Source: Nageia nagi | Taxonomy: Eukaryota > Pinophyta | Length of the DNA stretch: 64,000 bases | NCBI GenBank assembly: GCA_050084985.1 | Contig: JBITNC010000001.1 | Coordinates: 177,692,001 to 177,756,000 of the forward strand | Direction of reading: 5' to 3' | In this document: positions 59,251-64,000 of the stretch, piece by piece | Position numbering within the stretch: the first letter of the stretch is position 1 | Layout: each line of letters begins with the position of its first letter | Notes under the pieces: generated by a model | Databases searched by the model: none | Told to the model about the DNA's origin: nothing | Seen by the model: the letters and a program-made list of their open reading frames with translations, nothing else | Position numbers and translations under genes: made by a program

Positions 59251-61087
59251 GAGGCATATGGATCTAATGAAGGGATAGATCAAAATGACAACTCAAAGAG
59301 GGAGAGTCCTGAACAAAGTATAGACCAAAATGAAGATATTTCAAGGAAAAAAGAAGCCACTCTAAAGATTGAAATTCCTAGGCATGAAATTGAAGTACCC
59401 AAAATTGAAATCCCTCTAAAAAATGAAGGGAACCAAAAAGAAATTGATCCTAGGGAGAAAGAACAAAATCCATATAGGTTTAGCCTTGTATCATTTGGAA
59501 TAATGAGCAGACCTAGATAGCATGAAGAAGAATCTGATGTTGGCACTAAGGTAAGAAATGAAGATGTTCTTATTTTTAATGAATTCCATGCAATAATGAG
59601 GCAAACATTGTTTGAAGGTGGGTGTTCAATCCAAATAGAATCAAAGGAATTCATGGTAAATAGTCCATAAAAGGAAGAAGATATCTCATATTTAGAGGCT
59701 CTTAAAAATGGAAATATGGAGCTAAGTATTATCATTGGTTGGAAGGTTTCTAAAATTTAAAGATTGAAACATGAATTACAATAGTTACAAGATAAAGTGA
59801 AGTCTCAAAGGGAAGCAAAAGAGTCAGCTGAAAGACTACAATTCTTAAATAAAATTGAAGAGGCTAAGCATGAGAGAGAATTTGTTAGTAAGGAGTTGGA
59901 GGAGACTAAAGTAGAATTGGAGAAACATAAAAAGAAAGAAAAGCAAATTAAACCTCTCTAAGATAAGTATACTTTTCTAATACTCTCTTGAAAGAAAAGT
60001 TATCTGATTATGAAAAGCATTATATTCTTATGTATGAACATGAAAAAAAATAGTTGAAGTGAGGAAGGAATAAGAATAAAAGATTGAGAAATAGAATGCA
60101 AAATTTGAGGAATTTAAGGTGTTTACACAAACTCAGATGGATAAAAAGGATCAAAAGAATATCCAATTTCAAAGCATCCAAAAATAATTTGAAGAGATAA
60201 GAGTTATCATTAAGGACTTGTTAGGTGGAAGAGCACCCCTAAGTGTTTATGCATTATAGTTAAACGAGAAATGTGAATTTTCAAATTAGGTATGTTAATG
60301 TCTTCTCATAAAATTAAAACTGATGATGCTAGTTTCTTTGGTAAGGTGTTTGATCACCTTAATGAAGAAACTAAGAATTTACTAATTTTATTTATATGAT
60401 TGGTTATTACATAAAGTAACGTGACTTAATATTATCTTATTGGTTGGCAATCTTCATCTTTGAGTATTGTGATTAGTATTGAAGAATGAGATTTAAAGGG
60501 AGCAACAAAGGACCACATTTGAAGAATTAGAATACAACCAGCCATTAACAATCAAGCCAAAGCATAAATCAGTTGAAGAAATCAAGAGAGATATGATTAA
60601 TTTAGAGGGACAACCACCAATAGTAGCTAAGCATGTTAAGCTACAAATGAAAGTACTTCCAATGTTTCAAAAATTATGTGTCTCATCAATGAAAGATGTT
60701 ATAGTTGGTTCAAAGAAACTATGGAGTGACTTGTCTTCATCACTTTGGAAGAGAGAACCTTATTCTTATTATACATTAAAGGTTGCAGTGGATAGAGCAT
60801 GCCTTTATGCATAAGCATTGAATGAGCAAGAGATTAAATGGATTAGCTTAAGGTTTATACCTTTACCATTATGGACTCCACAACAAGACTACAACGATTG
60901 GAATGATGCAGATAAACCCAAAGAGGATAATTTTTTAACTAAGTTACTAGCACAAAAAGGATTTCATGAGCATGACAATCAACTTTTTCCTCTTACATAT
61001 GACTTTAGTACTGAGTCCAAGTTGAAAATGGAGTTATTAGATGATGAAAAGAAAATAGTACATTGCTCAAGGATGAGCAACATCTTT

Positions 61088-61099
61088 AGTTGGGGGGAA
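61088..61099 (+). promoter_or_regulatory. Polypurine tract of element E
   Basis: AGTTGGGGGGAA directly precedes the LTR start TGATGAACC. The same bases code the last residues (Ser-Trp-Gly-Glu) of the extra frame. Confidence 0.75.
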
Positions 61100-62236
61100 T
61101 GATGAACCCTGAATTTAGATGTTATTATCCTTTTTGGTACCTTTCCATTTCCTTAATCCATCATTTAAACTTTTTTATTTTACCTAATCCAAGTGAATAT
61201 TCAATATTAATATAGGTATTTATATTTATTTATATAACCTACAAATTAATGTGCCAACATGCTTTTAAAGGAGAATGGGTCATTTTATATCAAAGTTGGA
61301 AAATTTTGGCAACTTCAAGAGATCACATTCATAGCATCCTATATCTTGGTGTTAAAGGTAGGGAGATACCTAATTTTAGAGCTATTAATCACACCCTCAG
61401 ATCACATTTAGTGTTGGCCTGAGTAGTGGCATTCTTCCATCACTCATTTATGAAATCATGAAGAAATTGTAGTCATTTTATAATTAATAGGAATGAGGAA
61501 TGTTTATTGTTTCTAATGTTAATTGATGGAGGGGGCCATTGTAAATACTTGTTTTAAGTAGACTAGATGAAATTGTTTGTAAAAAATGGTTCTTCCTTTC
61601 AATAGTAGTGAAAAGGAACACCATAGTGTAATTATTTCTAAAAATACATATCTTTCATTAAATGAATGGTATTGTCCTAATTCATATCATTGTTTAAGTT
61701 TCATTGAGGTTTTTTTTCTTAGCTATTGAATCATTCCTTATAGATTCATAAGAAGATCCCCCTTGAATCAAAAAGAGAATGCTTCAATGGTTAGAAGTGT
61801 AGTTTATACATTTACATTTTGATGAATGTTCATGTCTATGTTATGGCAGTGTTTATTACTAGTGGAGACAAACTATTGTGTGGTCTTGCTTAATCTATGT
61901 CATCTTTCCTTTAAGAGTTATTTATGTGTTACTTATTTTCTATTTCTTGTTAACATAGTTTTCATTTCTTGTAAAAGTATTTTTTGTTTCCTATTATAAC
62001 TAAGTTTTGTCAATTTCAATTTTATTTAGTTTTAGTTATTTCATTTCAGCATTAGTTCCATCCTATAAATACTTCCAAGATCTTAAAAAAAAACCTCACT
62101 TTGCATCCTCTAAGATCTGAAATAATTAATTAGGCATTTTCTAAGATAACCCTATTGTGTATATACATTATCAAATCCTTCATAAGCCCCCTTACCGGAT
62201 TGACTTACAAATGATATACACCAAGAATAACTATCA
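61100..62236 (+). repeat. 3' LTR of element E (1,137 bp)
   Basis: Begins TGATGAACCCTGAATTTAG and ends AATAACTATCA. A TATA-like CCTATAAATACTTCC lies at about 62,063-62,077. It contains a block of about 159 bases (61,520-61,678) missing from the left LTR. The rest is matched along its whole length with scattered, mostly transition, differences. Confidence 0.92.
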
Positions 62237-64000
62237 CATATCATCTTTTATTTTTTGTTTGCTTGTTAATGTTATCATGATCATTTTCATCATTCTATCC
62301 ATGCTAAGTTGTGGGATGATGCCTTATATGTAGGTATTCATTCATGACTTATGCATTTTATCACTTTGTTTCCTTCATCCATTTATTTTGATTTCAATCA
62401 TGTCATTAGGAGTTGATACTAGATAATATCCCACCTTTCGCGATCAGCACTCGCATGTAATGTAGGATAGGAAAGTAATCACTCATATGCTAACCATTAT
62501 ATGTTATGTCATTCTTTGTTTATGTATTTTTCATCATGACCTCCTCACTTGCATTGATCATCTTATTTGGTATCACTCTTGGTCCTCCTCTAGGGTTGAT
62601 CATTATACATTATCTCTTGAATCCCTAGCAGAGTAAACATATTCCTAAATATGCATGGAAGTTAGTACATTATGTACCTAGATGAGACAAGATATTTTTT
62701 CTCTTTCTTGTATTGCATTGTATCACTAACATCATTATATATCCATTCATGTAACTTGTCATCGTGTCCTATTCATAGTTCTCGATGAGGATGTAGCCAC
62801 TTAAGTTATAACCACCTCGGGTGGCCTTATGTCATTACTTTAGGATTAACTATTGGTTGTGACTATCATGATTTATAATGGATATTCTTATGTTACATAT
62901 GACTTAGTGATGCATTTCAATATCCTTCAACACATCTTTTATTTCATCTCTTAGCAATTTTTTTAATCTTTTTCACTTATATTTTCATATGTCATTTCTT
63001 TTGCTTTTTATGTTATAGTATTTTAATGCTTTATTTATCATTAGTCTTCATGGTGTTCATCTCTATTTTGACCATTTTATCCATTTTGATTATTTTTTAT
63101 CATTTTTCCTAAGTTCTTACTTAACCCTGTGTAGTGTCTCGGTAAGCATGTATATTTTATGGTCATTTCTTTCCTATTTTCCAAAATTAGTCTTTTATTA
63201 TATTTTTATGACATTTTAAGCTACCTCATTCAATTTTATCTAATTTTGAGGTTACTTGCTAGCATTTTAGATTTTAGGGATGAAGTTGTTGAAATTTGAC
63301 CCCTATAAAAATTACCTTTTGTATTAGTCTTTTTGACTTGTCAAATGATGTTCATTTTATGTGCTGTCTTTTTTGGGAATTTGTTACTTATCATTTGATA
63401 TCTTTTCAAAAGCCAAAATAGGGGCTACTTAGAATGACACCTTTTTAATGACTATTAAAGGATATTGCAACTTGATAATTTGCCTCTAGTTTAGGATTCA
63501 TATATGGGTCAAATGGACTCTAATTTTTTATCCATTTCATCCTACATTCGGATCGAATTACCTAGAATCATGTCATCAAATATGTTTGATCCTTTGACAT
63601 GATAGTTATTTGATATCCTTCATTGAAGTTTATTTTTTTCCACTTTTTCACTTGTCTAAATTTTATTCAAATCCTATTCCAAGCTAATTTGTTATGTCAT
63701 TTTCATGTTGAGTTGAGTGTGTCCTCTTTTTTATCACTCCATGTCATGTTCAACAGTGTTCATGGTCATGTTAATATCGCTTGTTTATGATGTTTCACAT
63801 GGGCTTGCATAGTTGCCCTATCGACTTTTCATGGTGTGATTTTGTTAAGATTTTATCATGTATTTTATTCTCTTTTATCTTTTTTTATCATATTTGTTAA
63901 TTATGTGTCTTGATTTTTATTCTATCCTTGTCACTCATTTTCCATTAAGTTTTTGTTATGATCATATTTTCCATTTAGGGTTATTTTGTTGTTATTATTT
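62237..64000 (+). other. 3' non-coding region of element D, continuing past the window
   Basis: CATAT (62,237-62,241) is the right target duplication of element E. The rest is T-rich (long TTTT and ATCATT phrases) with no credible frame on either strand. A candidate LTR start TGTTGAAATTTGACCCC lies at about 63,288, after GATTTTAGGGATGAAG. I could not match it to any text near 9.6-11.4 kb, so it stays unassigned. A phrase with TAACCACCTCGGGTGGCC at about 62,808-62,826 is a short inverted repeat. Confidence 0.5.

Larger units (their letters stand above)
58108..61102 (+). pseudogene. Extra sense frame of element E: Transposase_32-like N-domain, duplicated acidic linker, coiled coil, C-terminal domain
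   Basis: About 1,000 codons after integrase. From ATG 58,108 to 58,695 one frame reads EEFEKAGWMTFVDRLHGFNL, then FARNFQVEYTVIRG, VILMYFLHHVRLLTHLHHGY and LAHHGLIRLIVEFNL. This resembles, by memory, plant transposon proteins of the Transposase_32 (PF20167) type. Next come an acidic/Lys linker with an internal duplication (58,870-59,250), an Ile/Glu/Pro-rich part, a Glu/Lys-rich coiled coil (about 59,760-60,200) and a last domain (60,500-61,099) ending IFSWGE. The TGA stop (61,100-61,102) is the first triplet of the 3' LTR. Decayed, with stops at Gln sites and a few frameshifts. Function is unknown; the position matches Athila env-like frames, but I see no membrane segment pattern. Confidence 0.65.
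50816..62236 (+). mobile_element. Element E: Athila-like Ty3/gypsy retrotransposon with a 3-kb extra sense frame
   Basis: 11.4 kb. Order: 5' LTR (50,816-51,793), decayed primer-binding site, gag, protease, RT, RNase H, integrase (to about 57,340), spacer, extra frame (58,108-61,102) and 3' LTR (61,100-62,236). The protease reads DLGAAINVM at the active site and the RNase H-integrase junction has PWFANIANYL, both of Athila type. Athila elements usually carry an extra (env-like) frame at this place. Inserted into element D just after its integrase. Confidence 0.82.

Noticed and set aside
59280-59735. A 151-codon open frame on the minus strand
   Set aside because: It is the exact complement of the Glu/Lys-rich extra frame of element E. 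Purine-rich coding strands leave the complement open by chance, giving an artificial Ser/Phe/Ile-rich protein.
1-64000. A genetic code in which TAG means Gln
   Set aside because: TAG often replaces Gln, but it also replaces Trp, TAA and TGA stops are common too, and frameshifts and lost catalytic residues occur in the same frames. Cytosine deamination in dead elements explains the pattern.
63288-64000. 3' LTR of element D
   Set aside because: TGTTGAAATTTGACCCC after a weak purine tract looks like an LTR start, but I could not find the partner text in 9.6-11.5 kb, so it is not called.
1-64000. Ordinary host genes, tRNA or rRNA genes
   Set aside because: Every protein-like stretch I could identify belongs to a retroelement or its cargo. 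No cloverleaf-like or rRNA text was seen by eye, though a tRNA scan would be more reliable.

Overview
This window looks like intergenic DNA from a large, repeat-rich, heavily methylated seed-plant genome. I see no ordinary single-copy host gene, no rRNA or tRNA gene and no bacterial-type feature. The sequence is very AT-rich (roughly 30% GC by eye) and CpG is very rare. Broken reading frames are interrupted mainly by TAG (also TAA/TGA) where the families have Gln or Trp, as expected from cytosine deamination of silenced DNA. A gymnosperm is my best guess, because of the element types, size and decay style, but the species cannot be fixed from this sequence alone.

Nearly everything is transposable element, stacked in nests. 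Left side (1-9.6 kb): the 3' end of a Ty1/copia element (F) with a 3' LTR sits in the integrase of a second copia element (G). G's roughly 2-kb 3' LTR ends (~6,493) inside the gag of an older chromovirus-like Ty3/gypsy element (H).

Right side (~9.6-64 kb): one old Tat-type Ty3/gypsy element (D) is the outer shell. Its gag runs to 14,753 and its protease-RT-RNase H-integrase resumes at 45,533. Between lies element B (14,754-45,527, target duplication ATAGG/CTAGG), another Tat-type element with a second (archaeal-type) RNase H. B is itself split by an antisense L1-like LINE in its 5' LTR (15,186-20,671) and by a smaller LTR element C in its reverse transcriptase (26,987-35,043, perfect GATAT duplication). 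Downstream of its integrase, D is split by an Athila-like element E (50,816-62,236, near-matching CTTAT/CATAT duplication). Removing B rejoins D's frame exactly.

The biological interest lies in the cargo. B and C both carry an antisense gene for a plant mobile domain (PMD, aminotransferase-like) protein between the main coding part and the 3' LTR. C's copy keeps a TATA box, a clear first intron (branch point and polypyrimidine tract), a second short intron and a coiled-coil C-terminus. C has gag but no pol, so it is a non-autonomous element whose main extra content is the antisense PMD gene. B also has an unrecognised sense frame just after integrase. E has a ~3-kb sense extra frame (N-terminal domain resembling Transposase_32-type plant transposon proteins, then an acidic duplicated linker, a coiled coil and a conserved-looking tail) whose stop codon is the first bases of the 3' LTR. 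All protein-coding features are decayed and none is likely to make a full protein today.
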